A stretch of DNA of 64,000 nt. Source: Otatea glauca. Taxonomy: Eukaryota > Streptophyta > Magnoliopsida > Poales > Poaceae. The notes beneath the pieces are model-generated. The model was given only the letters and a program-made list of their open reading frames with translations. It ran no database searches and was not told the DNA's origin. Positions 1 through 11,010 of this stretch are shown one piece after another; within the stretch, counting starts at the first letter, position 1, and each line of letters begins with the position of its first letter. The stretch covers positions 16,296,216 through 16,360,215 of the forward strand of contig CM070725.1 in assembly GCA_036346275.1 (NCBI GenBank), read 5' to 3'. Both the position numbers and the translations under genes were made by a program.

Positions 1-480
1 ATTATGACATTGCTATTTTTAGAGTTATTTACTATCTATTTTTGAATTATTAAAATTACAAAATTTAATATTTAATTTTTTATATTTTTACCAGAGGTAG
101 ATATTGATCTTATGTCGGTAGTATAAAAATATCAGATCAAGATAGGGTCTATAGATTTGTACATAAATCCGACACTGTCTGAATTGATCTCAAATCTTCA
201 TGATTCCAATATCTTATCCTTATTAAATGTTTAAATTATCTTTGATAGCAAGACAGGAGCTCTGGCGGTTTCTAATATTTTAATGTTATTTTTGCATATT
301 TTTATTGCTATTGTATTTTTACCTTTTTACTTTTACCATTTTACCATTTCAATATATATGGCTTTTCTTTTATGAAAAATCAATAATTCAGAAAACTCAG
401 GAAATTAAAATTCAATTTAAAGTTCACATCTCAAATTCATTTTTATAGTTTGTTTGTTTTGGAAGAAATAGTTTTAATAT
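1..480. other. AT-rich sequence, possible LTR fragment
   Basis: This stretch has no credible ORF. Its order of short motifs (a TTTTTACCAG block followed by a TATGTCGG block near 85-120, then TTTACC/TTTTACCATTT runs near 315-350) resembles the end of the solo LTR at 31690-31945. It may therefore be a diverged fragment of the same long-LTR family. The match is weak and patchy, and no LTR terminus is visible. Confidence 0.3.
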
Positions 481-539
481 TGCTATCCCTCTTTTCTTAA
501 GATTCGCGCTGGAGTGCAAGCGCCAGTTGCGCGGTTTTG

Positions 540-3251
540 GGCGGAGGAGGGGTGGCGGCTAAGGTTTCGGGAATTCTGAATTCCTACTGTGTCTTTTAAC
601 CCTAAAGACAGCACCCCCTCCCTTTAAATAGACGCCCCATAATGGGCTCTACATTAGAGGTCCATTAGGAACTTAAAATCCATCAAAATTCGGATCACCA
701 TCCGAATTAAGTCCCAACCCTTTAAGCGTGCGACCCTATATGTTCACGTATACCTAGACATGACCTGAATACTCTTACTCGACCATTAATCGATAGCAGT
801 CCCCAGCAGGACGTGCCAACTCCCAAGTATATGTAAAGATCACATCGGACGAACCTAAACAATGCTTAGTTATATGCATTTCCCTTTGCCTGATGAATCG
901 GTTAAACTCAAGACGAGTACATGTTATTCTTGTTTAGATAGCTCGACCACTCTTTCTCGATCACGTGACTCGGAATCCATAACTATGGTTAACTCTTTAA
1001 CCACAAGTAGCATGATCATGCATTTTCAGAATCCGACCACTCGAGAGGCTTAGAAATATCTCTCCCGTTGAATGGAGGGGCAAATCCCATCTTGATCGAC
1101 CATACTTCGCAGCATGCATGCTTTATGAAAAGCCCGAAAGCCACCTTTATAACTACCCAGTTATGGAGTAGTGTTTGGTAACCCCTAAGTAAGTCATTAT
1201 ACATCTCGAGTACATGCGCCAACCTCAAGTCTAAAGATATAGCATACACATTGTATATAAGACCAAATAATGACAAGAAGATTACAGCGTTCTCGCAGTG
1301 TCTCAAGGTGGATCGATCCAACTCCATGTTCTCTAACATGTGTCTATATTATTGGTTTGATATCTCTATATCTATAACTCGTGAAACATGGTCATCAACT
1401 AATACATATGCTAGTCTATTCATATGTATCCTCATATGTTTATTGACTAGGGATCACTTTAGAATAACCATCACAAAGTCATATATAGAGTTTCACAAAT
1501 AAGTCACGTACATGTGAAGGACCATGTGGAGGTCCATCCATATTTGTGATGAGTATTTGCTTTTATTTGAGCAAGGTGTGCTCAAGTTTGAGTTTGATTT
1601 GGATTGATTTTCAAAATGAAGCAATTTGAGTTGTCTCTGTCAGGAGTGGCAGTACCGGTCGTATGGACGCGGTAGTGATGAGTTGGATGGTTTATTACAC
1701 ATCTTTGTGGGCATTGCTATGTGAGGAGTTTCCTTGTTTTTTATGGTTGCAGGACGACGGTGCTAGGTCATGGTGAGGCGAAGGATGACCGGGACTAGGC
1801 GAGAAGCGTCGGAGGTCCAGACGGTTGGGAGATCGCCGAAAGATGATCGGAGATGGAGTCCGGGCAAGTCAAGAAGAAAGGAAAGGAGTTGATGCTAGCT
1901 AGATGCCGCATGGATCAATGAGGGCCGTCGGATTGAGGTCTAGTTGATAGGTTAGCGGGTCTAGGTAGTATGCTTTGAAAACCGTGCAAGAAAACCCGGT
2001 ATGTGTGTGGATTTTGGGTTAGCCCTTTCATGGCTGTGTGTGTGGGTTAATCCTAGCCCTTAGATGAGTGCTCTAGGGTTGAGGGACTCATCCAAGGGTG
2101 GTAGGTGGCCCAAGAGTAGTATAAATAGGGGTGGAGGGGTAGCCTCCTTCCCTTGAAGGTTTTAAGGTTTGTGAATGCTCTTTTGAGCTTTGCCCACATG
2201 AAAGTGAGGCTTTGTAACCTCTCCTTCCAGAAATGAAAGTTTTATCTATCCACCTCTGAATTTATTTTGCGCATTTACATTATGTCTTTACTTTACGCAA
2301 TTTAAATTCAGCATTTACTTTCCCGCAATTACATTCTCGCAATTTACTTTCATGTAATTTGGATTTGCCTCCCCTCCTTCTAAATGCTGCTGATCTTGGA
2401 TGTTTTGAGTGTGTTCATATGGTTTTACATCTCTTTTGCACTCTTGGATTGAGTAGAGAACATATTTTCTTTCAAGTTCCAACTTTGTTCAGAACTTGTT
2501 CTTCGCGCAGTAGTCAGTGTTTGATTTCTATAAAAATCTAGAAAAATCTTTTTCAAGTGATTCTTATTGGAGGAGGTGCGGGACTCTGATATCCACTTGC
2601 ATAAAAATTTTAGAGTTCACTTGTTGCACCGTTTGGGCGCCATGAGGTGAAAACCGAGCCCTAAACTTTCTGCTCGAAGTTCTTGACCAGATTGTGTTCT
2701 TAGATTTTTCCTGTTTTTTTTGTAAGGCTTTTTGAGGATAAATTTGGTGGAGTTCTTCACAACTCTGATGCTCATAGGGAGAAAAATTCTCAAAATTTTG
2801 TGAGCTGCAGAAACCCACCAACCTCCTGTGCAAATTGAGGACAAGTTCTGGAAATTCTGCTTTTACTTTTCTGAAAGTGACTTTTGTGATTTGAATTGAT
2901 GTCCTTTCTAAAAGCAAGAGTTTGAATTGGTTCCTGTTTATCTTGGACACTAGACAACCAGGATTGTGACTCAAAAATCCCCACATATTTTATGGCACTT
3001 ATCTATGCAAGCTTGGGATACACATAGTTGTCTAGTTTTTCGGGTTTTTCACAATATCCTTTGAGCGATCTTGTAGAGGTTTTTGTTGGAGTATTTTGGG
3101 GGAAAATTTATTTGCGACCATTCACCCCCCCTCTGTTTGCCATCTCAGTCCTTCAACATGCTAATAAATAATAATGACAATATTCAAAGAACAAAATAAT
3201 TAATTATGAACATAAGAAAATATATAATCTTCTCTATGATTGCTTTTGAGG
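540..3251 (+). mobile_element. Ty1/copia (Angela/BARE-like) LTR remnant, split by a nested solo LTR
   Basis: The blocks at about 600-1510 and 3164-3251 read as one degraded LTR. A TATA-like TTTAAATAG lies near 626. The text around 725-800 (GCGTGCGACC, then CGACCATTAATCGATAGC), around 1145-1165 (TTTATAACTACCCAGTTA) and the end at 3225-3251 (GCTTTTGAGGCATATCTCCAACA) follows the order I recall for Angela/BARE-type copia LTRs of grasses, which end in a CTCTAGGGCATATTTCC-like motif. Positions 1715-3163 are a later insertion (solo LTR plus one copy of its target duplication). I could not find the 5' terminus or a target duplication, so this is probably a truncated copy. The lineage name rests on remembered motif order only. 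Confidence 0.5.
1720..3158 (+). mobile_element. Solo LTR, Ty1/copia (SIRE/Maximus-like)
   Basis: A 1439-bp unit begins TGTGAGGAG and ends CTTCAACA, so it has the TG...CA termini of an LTR. It is flanked by a perfect 5-bp direct repeat TGCTA at 1715-1719 and 3159-3163. No internal retrotransposon sequence adjoins it, so it is a solo LTR left by LTR-LTR recombination. A TATA-like AGTATAAATAGG lies at about 2117. The end resembles SIRE/Maximus-type copia LTRs: ATTCACCCCCCCTCTG followed by CCATCTCAGTC at about 3120-3150. The short ORFs read on either strand inside it are not genes. The boundaries are firm; the lineage is inferred. Confidence 0.85.
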
Positions 3252-3299
3252 CATATCTCCAACATCTTTGACTAGAGGTGGTCAATATAGCTGAGTTTA

Positions 3300-3735
3300 T
3301 TTGTTTCACTGATTATGAGAAAATGGAGGATACTATTGCCTGGAAATTATTTGTGTGAAATCCTTTTATGCTGAGGTCAATTTTCGAGGTATTACCTCCT
3401 CTATATTCCCGCCTTACGGAAATTGTCTATTCCTCCAACAGTACAAATTTTCATATGGCTGTTATCTCATAATAAATTGCTTATTAGGGACAATCTCAGT
3501 AAGACACAGAAAGTTTATGATCTTACATGTGTTTTCTGTCAAGATTTGGAGTAGATTAATCATCTATTTCTTAACTGTGATATTGCTAAGGTTCTTTGGA
3601 ATGGACTTTCTGAGATGTTGGATGTGGAGGTGGGGTCTCACTATGAATGAGTGCCGAAGTTTTCGATCAGTGAGACAGACATAAGATTGTGAATACAGCT
3701 TGCTCTACTACTCTTTGGTTCTTGTGGGAAGCTAA
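3300..3735 (+). pseudogene. LINE relic: reverse transcriptase zinc-binding (zf-RVT) region
   Basis: Conceptual translation across shifting plus-strand frames gives the zf-RVT pattern found at the C-terminus of plant non-LTR retrotransposon polyproteins. The order is an AWK-like start near 3340, VKSFYAEVNF near 3358, IPPTVQIFIWLL then HNKLLIRDNL near 3432-3500, and the zinc-ligand block CVFCQDL..INHLFLNCDIAKVLW near 3527-3600. There is an in-frame stop in the middle of the Cys/His block and at least one frameshift, so it is dead. The upstream endonuclease and RT parts are absent from the window. It could instead be one of the many host-annotated 'zinc-binding in reverse transcriptase' fragments, which are the same thing. 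Confidence 0.7.
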
Positions 3736-4535
3736 TAGATGAATTGTATTTTCAGAGGATAAAGTGGGTGGAATGCAGGTGCTGTGGAGAAAGATGTATT
3801 TTCCGAGGATAAAGTGGAGTTGAATGTGGAGAGAGATGGTTCTGGATTCAGATGCTGAGGAATTGGCGTTGGCTATGTCCGGATTGAATGTCGGAGCAGA
3901 TGAATCTTTGCATCTCGTCCTTGGAGAACATTGGCGCCCACGAGGATCTGTTTGATCTTGAAAAAGAATACACAGTGGCTGGAAAAAGAATACACAGTGG
4001 CTGGACGGTTGACGACGGTGAAAAATAGTATTTGGAAGAGGTGTGGATGTCGAGTGTTTTATTAAGTCTACGATGTGTTTTGTGTGGTTAGTAGAGGTGG
4101 TGATGCTGGTGGTAAACATAGCACTAGTCAGTTGGTTCATTTTATTAGGAGATATGTTGGAAAAGGAAAAGTTGATGTAAGAAATGTGATGGATGCTAGA
4201 CTGCCACGGGCCGGTATAGGCCAGAAAAAATTGTGTGGTTTCAGTTTGAATGAAAAATGGATCCAGGATTTTCCCCTTGGATTCTAAAAAAAATATATCA
4301 TACACCCGATAGTTTGCAAATCCTTGAACTAATCTTAAGTTAGGGGACGTGTTCTTGAAAAAAAATATTTAGGGATATAAATAGTACTGCCCTCCCAAGT
4401 TCATTCAGAGACCCAAGGATCCACAACGAGGCAACAGACCAAAGTATACATATGCAGTGTGTCAGCGGAGAAGACGAAGCTGCAGCACCAAGTGGAATGA
4501 TAACACTGCATGCACGCTTTCCTCCTCCTTTCCAT

Positions 4536-5881
4536 TTAGCACGCGGACCTGGCGGAACACCTTAGAGCACCGACGTCCTTGGTCAGCGACCTCACGTCGT
4601 TGGCGCTCGCCGCCGGGAACGCCTGCTGCTTGTTGTAATTCGGCCGCACCCTGTTGCCCATCTGCCTGAAGAAGGCGCCGTTTTGGAACTCGTCCCCGAC
4701 GGAGTGCCAATTCCATTCCTTTCCTGCGACAGGCATCCTCCTCGTCACCTGAAAAATGATTGAAATCACAGCATGTTAAGAGCTGCCAACGACAGCAAAA
4801 CGTTACCGTCACCAGATTGTACTAGTCGATGCAAGAGATTTGGGTTCCTTCTTGTTGTCTGGCCTGGAGGCTACGAACAGGTTGCCCTGGCTCTTGACAC
4901 TTGGTCCCATGCTCCCTCCAATGGCGTAGTCTCTCCATCCATCGTACAAGTTGTTTACAACGTGAGCATAACCATGCCTTATCCTACAACAAAAATTAAT
5001 GAGACTTCGTTTAGGCACACGTAAAAGCAAGCAATTGTGTTTCAGATCAAAATACCACGTATGCCCTATCATGGCTATGTTATATATATGTACGTCTAGT
5101 CGTATACAAACCTTGGCATGCGCTGGTTGACGTCGGGGCCGAAGCGGTTGAACGCGACGGTGACCCGCATCCGGCGGTCTGTTGCGTAGCTGTCGTCGTG
5201 GCCGAGCAGCATGACCTTGTCATGGTGGAAGAACCAGTTGTTGGAGACGGTCACATCCGTGGAGCCGAGCGTCACGTCGAGGAGCCCGTCCTCGCATCGG
5301 GACAGCGTGTTGTGGTCGATCCACACCTTGGAGCTCGCCACCAGCCGGATGGCATCGCCGTCACCAACGGCCGCCTGCACGGCCCCGCCGGGGACGACCA
5401 CCTGGCCCGCAGGCTGCTCGCGGCAGTCGTGAACGTGGAGCCCGTGGATGATCACGTTGTTCACCTCGTAGAGCACGATGCCCGCGCCTCCGGCGATGTG
5501 CACGTCGGCGCTGCGGCCGTCGATGGTGGTGAAGCTCTTGACGAAGAGCGGCTGCGCCAGCCTGATGTGCATGTCGCGTTGGAAGGTGATCCAGACCTTC
5601 CCCGGTAGCACCGTCGCGCCGTAGCGCAGCGTGCCAGTCCGCGGGCGCACCGGGTCGTCGCTCGAGTCGGTGACCGTGTACGGTATCACCCCGGGGCCAC
5701 GGTTGTGCCGCATTTTCCCGGCGAAGCCCACCGAGCACACGGCGAGCCGCTGCCGGTCGGCGGCCCAGTTGCCATTGCCGCGCCAGCACCGGTCGATGAC
5801 GTTCGTGTCGCGGAGGTTGGCCGCGGTGCATTGGAGGACAAAGAGGAGGGTGAGGGGCAGGAGTAGCGCTTTGCACGCCAT
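4536..5881 (-). CDS. Pectate lyase family 1 protein, copy 1 (three exons)
   Basis: Predicted secreted pectate lyase (PL1), cleaving de-esterified pectin in the cell wall by beta-elimination; the family includes pollen allergens such as the ragweed and cedar pectate lyases. Exons on the minus strand are 5881-5112, 4983-4848 and 4748-4536, together 1119 nt with stop, or 372 residues, near the family's usual length. The start at 5881 gives a typical signal peptide (MACKALLLPLTLLFVLQ). An in-frame ATG at 5980 exists, but its leader is not conserved in copy 2. Family motifs seen are VWIDHNTLS, DGLLDVTLGSTDVTVSNNW, a HHDKVMLLGHDD block, and RMPRIRHG, which spans intron 1 and holds the catalytic-region arginines; the C-terminal EWNWHS...NGAFF also fits. 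Intron 1 has normal GT/AG ends. Intron 2 has the acceptor CAG/GTGACG, but the only phase-compatible donor reads AAG/GAACCC instead of AAG/GT. Retaining intron 2 would end the protein about 13 codons after residue 302. The gene may thus be impaired or use a non-canonical site. Confidence 0.85.
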
Positions 5882-6030
5882 GCTTGAGATGCGTCTTGCT
5901 TGGTCTCTTGATGGTTTGCTGGAGAAGAGGGGTTTAGTGTATGTAAAGAACAAACATTTCCATCTCAGTGTAAAGCTCATTCATGAACTATAAATTAATG
6001 GCACGCGTAGTGCGTAAACGTATGATGGAT

Positions 6031-6042
6031 CGATATATAACA
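6031..6042 (-). promoter_or_regulatory. TATA-like box of pectate lyase copy 1
   Basis: The minus strand reads TTATATATCG about 150 bp upstream of the chosen ATG at 5881. The same motif sits at the same distance in copy 2 (about 10528-10537), so it was inside the duplicated unit. This is a composition and position argument only; no transcription start can be seen. Confidence 0.4.
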
Positions 6043-6455
6043 GATCAAACCTTCATTCGTATTAACTAGTTCTTGGATTGATTTTGGTTTTCTTTTTTTT
6101 AAAAAATTTCTTTGATCGTGAAACTCCTCGTGGCATTTATGAATTTAGATTAGCCTTTTGTTTTGTTTGCAAGAAAGATGGGAGTTTCTTGATGTTAGAC
6201 AAATGCCTTTTTTTTGTCTCTGTTTTTCCAAATAAGGCTCTGTTTGGAGCATGAGAAGTTTTTCCGATTGGAGTTTTTACCATCCTTTAGAGATACCATT
6301 AAATTATAGTTAAATTCTTGTATCACCTGGTATCTTTACTCTTTAAACTCTTGGTTTCTCTTCGTACTAGCTCCATATATAATTTGGTACCTCCTAAGAA
6401 TGATAAAAAACCTCTTTTCCAATAATGTGGGAATTGAACTGATTCATGTGAAATT

Positions 6456-8107
6456 TTTGCATTCTTTGCTCCCTATATTATTTACTACAATTAAGACACA
6501 TCATCAACAAAATATTAACCATTCGATGCATTTCATATTAACATTGTCGAAGGTTAGGAATCGACAATAATTTATACTTCGAGTACCTTTGAGATAGCAG
6601 AGTCAAACACGGAGACAGGCTCGGGCCTCCGGACGGAGTAATACCCTACTCCTATGTGGATGATCTATGGAGCTGATAAACAAAGTACAGAATGATGTGT
6701 CTAGCCCTAGTTACAATGCGAATTGTGTAACATCCTATAAAATCCAAAAATATGAAAAATAAAAAGTTTAAAATTTAAAAATAGAATTGAATAAAAATTT
6801 CAATTGGAATCAACATTTTGATTTAAAACAATATCATTTCCTCTTTTGTGTGGTGTTCCTGCCCGTACGTGTGGATACTTTGAAGGCGTTGCTGCAAAGC
6901 TTCAATGCTAGGACGATCCGCAACCTACGACGGTTACAAGGAGCTGTTCGAGGAGGCGTGAGGCTACTATGACTACATCTGCTCCACCGCACTACATCGA
7001 CTCTACTTCCGCTATGGGTCTGCGCATCTAGTGGTACTTCTGTCAGTGGTTCATTAGTTACGCGGTATAAAATTTTGATTTTACACTAGAGTAGCCTATC
7101 CGTTCCCAACAAAAGATTCATAATCCTGTCATCTACGCATCTCCCAATTGTAAATATAACCCATCCCAAGCCTCAGCTATGGTCTTATGAATTTTCGTTA
7201 ACAAAATTGTAAAATTCCCAGTATTGAATAGCCAGGCTAAAATTATCAAACCATGTATCGTGCTAGAATTTAATCGATCCTTTGACATTGCCAAATTTCC
7301 AATAGTAACCGATTTTAACAGCTCTACTTTTGACAACGGTGGAACTAATGGTGAAACTAAATGAGGTGCTTAATTAGCAAAGATGTTACTATGAGTTATA
7401 TATGGTTGATAGTCCATTGGCTGTGCTGTTTCTACAGGAGGGAATTAATGCATGTTCTTATGAATGAGGTATTACTCTTTGGAGTTTTTGCTTTGGGAAA
7501 ACACAAGGAAGAAATGCATGGGGTGTCGTACGCTTTGTTGTTCTCTCAAAAGGAAATAGAAGTGCTGTAAATGGTTTTTTACTTCTTGGACGTTTCCATG
7601 AGAAAAGAATGGGTGATGGGTTACTCCCTTTGTCATCAGTAAATACTCTAATTCTTATGTGGAGTTGATCAAGCATGTGAGAGCAAAACACCTCAACAAA
7701 ATGAGAGCACCAAAATAATCCTAGCTTTCTTCTCTAGCTGAGGGGGATGGGTTTTGCTCTAATTGAAATCCTAGAAGCCAAGGCTCTTGGGTCGTGGAAC
7801 CGTGGAATTGTTAGATATGCAAAAATATTGCAAGACATATACTAGATAAACTCAGAAAAATATTTTCATCGTTTTCTACAACAATTAAAGATCTTACCCA
7901 CAAAAATGTGGAACCTGACACTGATTATTGAAACAAATTAACAAACAAGAGTATAAAGCAAACTTTTATCCAAGAAGCGCTTTTTGTTTTAGGTCGTGAG
8001 CTGGACCTCGTTACCTTCATCAACTGACGTTACAGTAGTTAGACCATGGTAATTAAGGTGTCACTACCGTATTCTCAACGATTTATGATGACGGGTTCAT
8101 CAAACTT
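6456..8107. other. Spacer between inverted arms, no recognised gene
   Basis: This AT-rich interval lies between the left arm and the 1.5-kb direct repeat. Only short ORFs are present, none with a recognised motif. At 6727 a TGTAACATCC motif resembles the LTR start of the long-LTR family seen elsewhere in the window, and the text near 6640 (AATACCCTACTCCTATGTGG) resembles a fragment of another grass LTR. Neither can be bounded. Confidence 0.4.
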
Positions 8108-8513
8108 CTTTCCAGGGAAATGCACGACAAAAGCACGATGGCGTAGGCTTGATGTTTCTTCTTGCATATTGATTAATTATAACCAGCATCTTAAGTGCTC
8201 AGAAGTCACCACTACCATCTAATTTTCTCTAAAATTTAACCACTTTTACCAAGAATTTTGATAATAGATAAAGTACAATAATAAATAGGGACCAAATAAC
8301 GAGTAGGATAAAATTGCACAATAATAAATGTAGAACCCCATGGCTAAGAACGCTCGGGACCACGTAATCGAGAATGCTGGAGACCATGAGCTCAAGAACA
8401 CCCAGAACCATGTGCCTAGGAGCAATCTTATCTTTGTCGATGATGACAAATAAATAAATAATATTAAAGATAAATCAAGCCATTTAAATCTTTTGCATTG
8501 ACATACATATATT

Positions 8514-8787
8514 CTCTCTCTGTTTTTGAATACATTTCATTCTAGCTTTTAAATTTTGTGCCTAAATACAACCATTCTACAATTTCGAGGTGATATTTTA
8601 CCATTTTTTTCTTCTATACTCCTTCTCTTTAGCTATTCCCAATATCATTTACTACCATAGACTAGAGTAAGGCACATATCCAACGAACAATAATGATCTA
8701 ATGAAAAGAGGTAATGCTATCCTTTATGCATATGCCTTGGTGGAAGTGCAATATCCTATAATGACATCTATTCAGGAATGAAGGTAG
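8514..8787 (+). mobile_element. Stowaway-like MITE (copy A)
   Basis: The left end reads CTCTCTCTGTTTTTGAATAC, related to the Stowaway terminus CTCCCTCCGTTT. The right end, reverse-complemented, reads CTACCTTCATTCCTGAATAG. A TA dinucleotide follows the right end. At about 274 bp it has the expected size. The paralogue at 33178-33451 has cleaner termini with TA on both sides. No coding capacity. Confidence 0.7.
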
Positions 8788-8963
8788 TATATATAATAAC
8801 CAGGTTCTACACAATTATTATTATGCTATAAATGTTCATTTACCAGTTCTAAATATATGAGTTAAGTTTCTAAGGTTGAACGAACTCTAAGAGTCAACAA
8901 AGAATAACTAAAAGCGTTCGATAAATTTGTGATACACGAGATATATGTTTGCTACTCTCATCC

Positions 8964-9657
8964 CACTACTACAGAAAGACTTATATTAGACGCCTCATAA
9001 CAGACGGTTTCTCAAAACCGTCTGTGACGATGAACATCACTAACGATTCTATATTGCAACCATCAGTGACATTATCACAGACGGCACTCTTCAAAAACCG
9101 CCAGTGATATACATCAATATCACAGACGGTTTTAGTTAAAAACCGTCTGTGATAACATGTATTATCATTGACGGATTTATAATAAAACCCTCAGCGACTT
9201 ATCACAGACGGTTCATTATAATAACCGTCTGTGATGTGATAATATTTCAACTTTCGCGCTCTCACCAAATTTGAACTTCCCGCTCGTCTCTTTTTCGACT
9301 TCCTGTAAAATACCAGCCCGCGGTTCGTCTCCTGCTGCTTTCTTCTCACTTCTCCTGCTCTCCTATTCTCTTCTCTCTCTCTTCTCTCTTCTCACTTCTC
9401 ACTTCCTCTTCCTCTTCCTCTCCTTTTCGAATGTTTGGTAAGTGTGGTGTTCAAATCGTTCAACTAAAATGTCATAACTCATCATCTCCTCTTCCTCTTC
9501 CTTTCCCTCTTCTCTTCTCTTTTGCATTGTTGATGTTGTGGCGTTTTTGTTTTCAATCCGTGCACCATTCGGTAAAACGGCCATAACTTTTGTATACGAG
9601 CTCAGATCGCGACGTTCTAATAATTTAAACAACAGCGAAACGAAAACTTTGTAGATT
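8964..9657 (+). mobile_element. Mini-CACTA element, 3' truncated (copy A)
   Basis: It begins with a canonical CACTA terminus, CACTACTACAGAAAG, followed by a subterminal array of CACAGACGGTT/AACCGTCTGTG motifs in both orientations (about 9019-9238). A pyrimidine-rich stretch (CTTCTCTCTT runs, about 9330-9510) follows. The matching right terminus, present in copy B at 34476-34490, is missing. There is no transposase, so it is a non-autonomous, decapitated element. Confidence 0.8.
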
Positions 9658-10125
9658 AACCCATCAATATATCACAGGCATTTGACAAGGTTCACCCCTA
9701 GTAACTCGTCTCCTCCTCGTACCCCTCTAGAGAAGGTGTAGACTCTTCTTCATGACTTCATCTGATGATTTTGTTGTGGTAATAGTGAGTACATAAAGCA
9801 CTAAATAAGTTGTGCACAGAATGTAATCTAACATATCTATATGCATGGTTTATTCCAGATGAATGGCTGATATAGTAATTTTGCAATAAAGCAACATTAA
9901 CAAATGAATACAATAAATAGATTGAAATGACAATAAAAAAATAACAATAATAAATAACTTTCATGTATTTCTATATAATAAACTGGCACACAGCCCTAGT
10001 CAATTTCCAAAATTTTCAATGGCACATAGCATCCCTTCTCAAGTTCATTTGATAAAATCTAACCCTTGACTGAAATTCTCGAGCATTGTCCATGACCAAT
10101 AACATGGCTATCTGAATAGATTTAC
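9658..10125. other. Unassigned AT-rich spacer
   Basis: These 470 bases join the truncated mini-CACTA to the right inverted arm. I see no gene, repeat or terminus here. Confidence 0.5.
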
Positions 10126-11010
10126 ACATGAATCAGTTCAATTCCCACATTATCGGAAAGGAGGTTTTTTATCATTCTTAGGAGGTACCAAATTATATAT
10201 GGAGCTAGTACGAAGAGAAACCAAAAGTTTAAGGAGTAAAGATACCAGGTGATATAAGAATTTAACTATAATTTAATGGTATCTCTAAAGGATGGTAAAA
10301 ACTCTAATCGGAAAAACTTCTCATGTTCCAAACAGAGCCTTATTTGGAAAAACACAGACAAAAAAAAGGCATTTGTCTAACATCAAGAAACTGCCATCTT
10401 TCTTGCAAACAAAACAAAAGGCTAATCTAAAATCATAAATGCCACAAGGAGTTTCACAATCAAAGAACTTTTTTTAAAAAAAAAAATCAATCCAAGAACT
10501 AATTAATCCGATGAAGGTTTGATCTGTTATATATCGATCCATCATACGTTTATGCACTACTCGTGCCATTAATTTATAGTTCATGAATGAGCCTTCACTG
10601 AGATGGAAATGTTTGTTCTTCACATACACTAAACACCTCTTCTCCAGCAAACCATCAAGAGACCAAGCAAGACGCATCTCAAGCATGGCGTGCAAAGCGC
10701 AACTCCTGCCCCTCACCCTCCTCTTTGTCCTCCAATTCGCCGCGGCAAACCACCGCAGCACGAACGTCATCGACCGGTGCTGGCGCGGCAATGGGAACTG
10801 GGCCGCTGACCGGCAGCGGCTCGCCGTGTGCTCGGTGCGCTTCGCCGGGAAAATGCGGCACAACCGTGGCCCCGGGGTGATCCTGTACACGGTCACCGAC
10901 CCGAGCGACGACCCGGTGCGCCGCGCGGTTCGGCACGCGCTGCGCTACGGCGCGACGGTGCTACCGAGGAAGGTCTGGATCACCTTCCAACGCGATATGC
11001 ACATCAGGCT

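Larger units (their letters stand above)
3965..6455 (-). repeat. Left arm of the pectate lyase inverted duplication
   Basis: This block, read on the minus strand, matches 10126-11010 plus 26329-27909 read on the plus strand. Homology runs from about 445 bp upstream of the TATA-like box, through the whole gene, to about 560 bp past the stop codon. The outer edge carries a short tandem duplication (AAAGAATACACAGTGGCTGG twice, near 3962-4001) that the other arm has once. Without the retrotransposon in the right arm, each arm is about 2.5 kb and the spacer is about 3.7 kb. Confidence 0.9.
8108..9657 (+). repeat. Direct repeat copy A (with Stowaway MITE and truncated CACTA)
   Basis: Starting at TTTCCAGGGAAATGCA, this 1.55-kb block matches 32773-34320 in the same orientation with only scattered substitutions and small indels. 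It contains a Stowaway-type MITE and then the left end of a small CACTA element. Similarity stops near 9657, where copy A lacks the right half of the CACTA element that copy B retains. Confidence 0.85.

Noticed and set aside
5198..5608. Long ORFs antisense to pectate lyase exon 1, and their mirror at 26313-26855
   Set aside because: GC-rich third positions of the real exon keep the opposite frames open. The sense frame has family motifs; the antisense has none.
6231..6320. GGCTCTGTTTGGAGC motif suggesting a MITE end, with its complement near 10327
   Set aside because: The apparent inverted partner is simply the same position in the other arm of the gene duplication, so it does not define an element.
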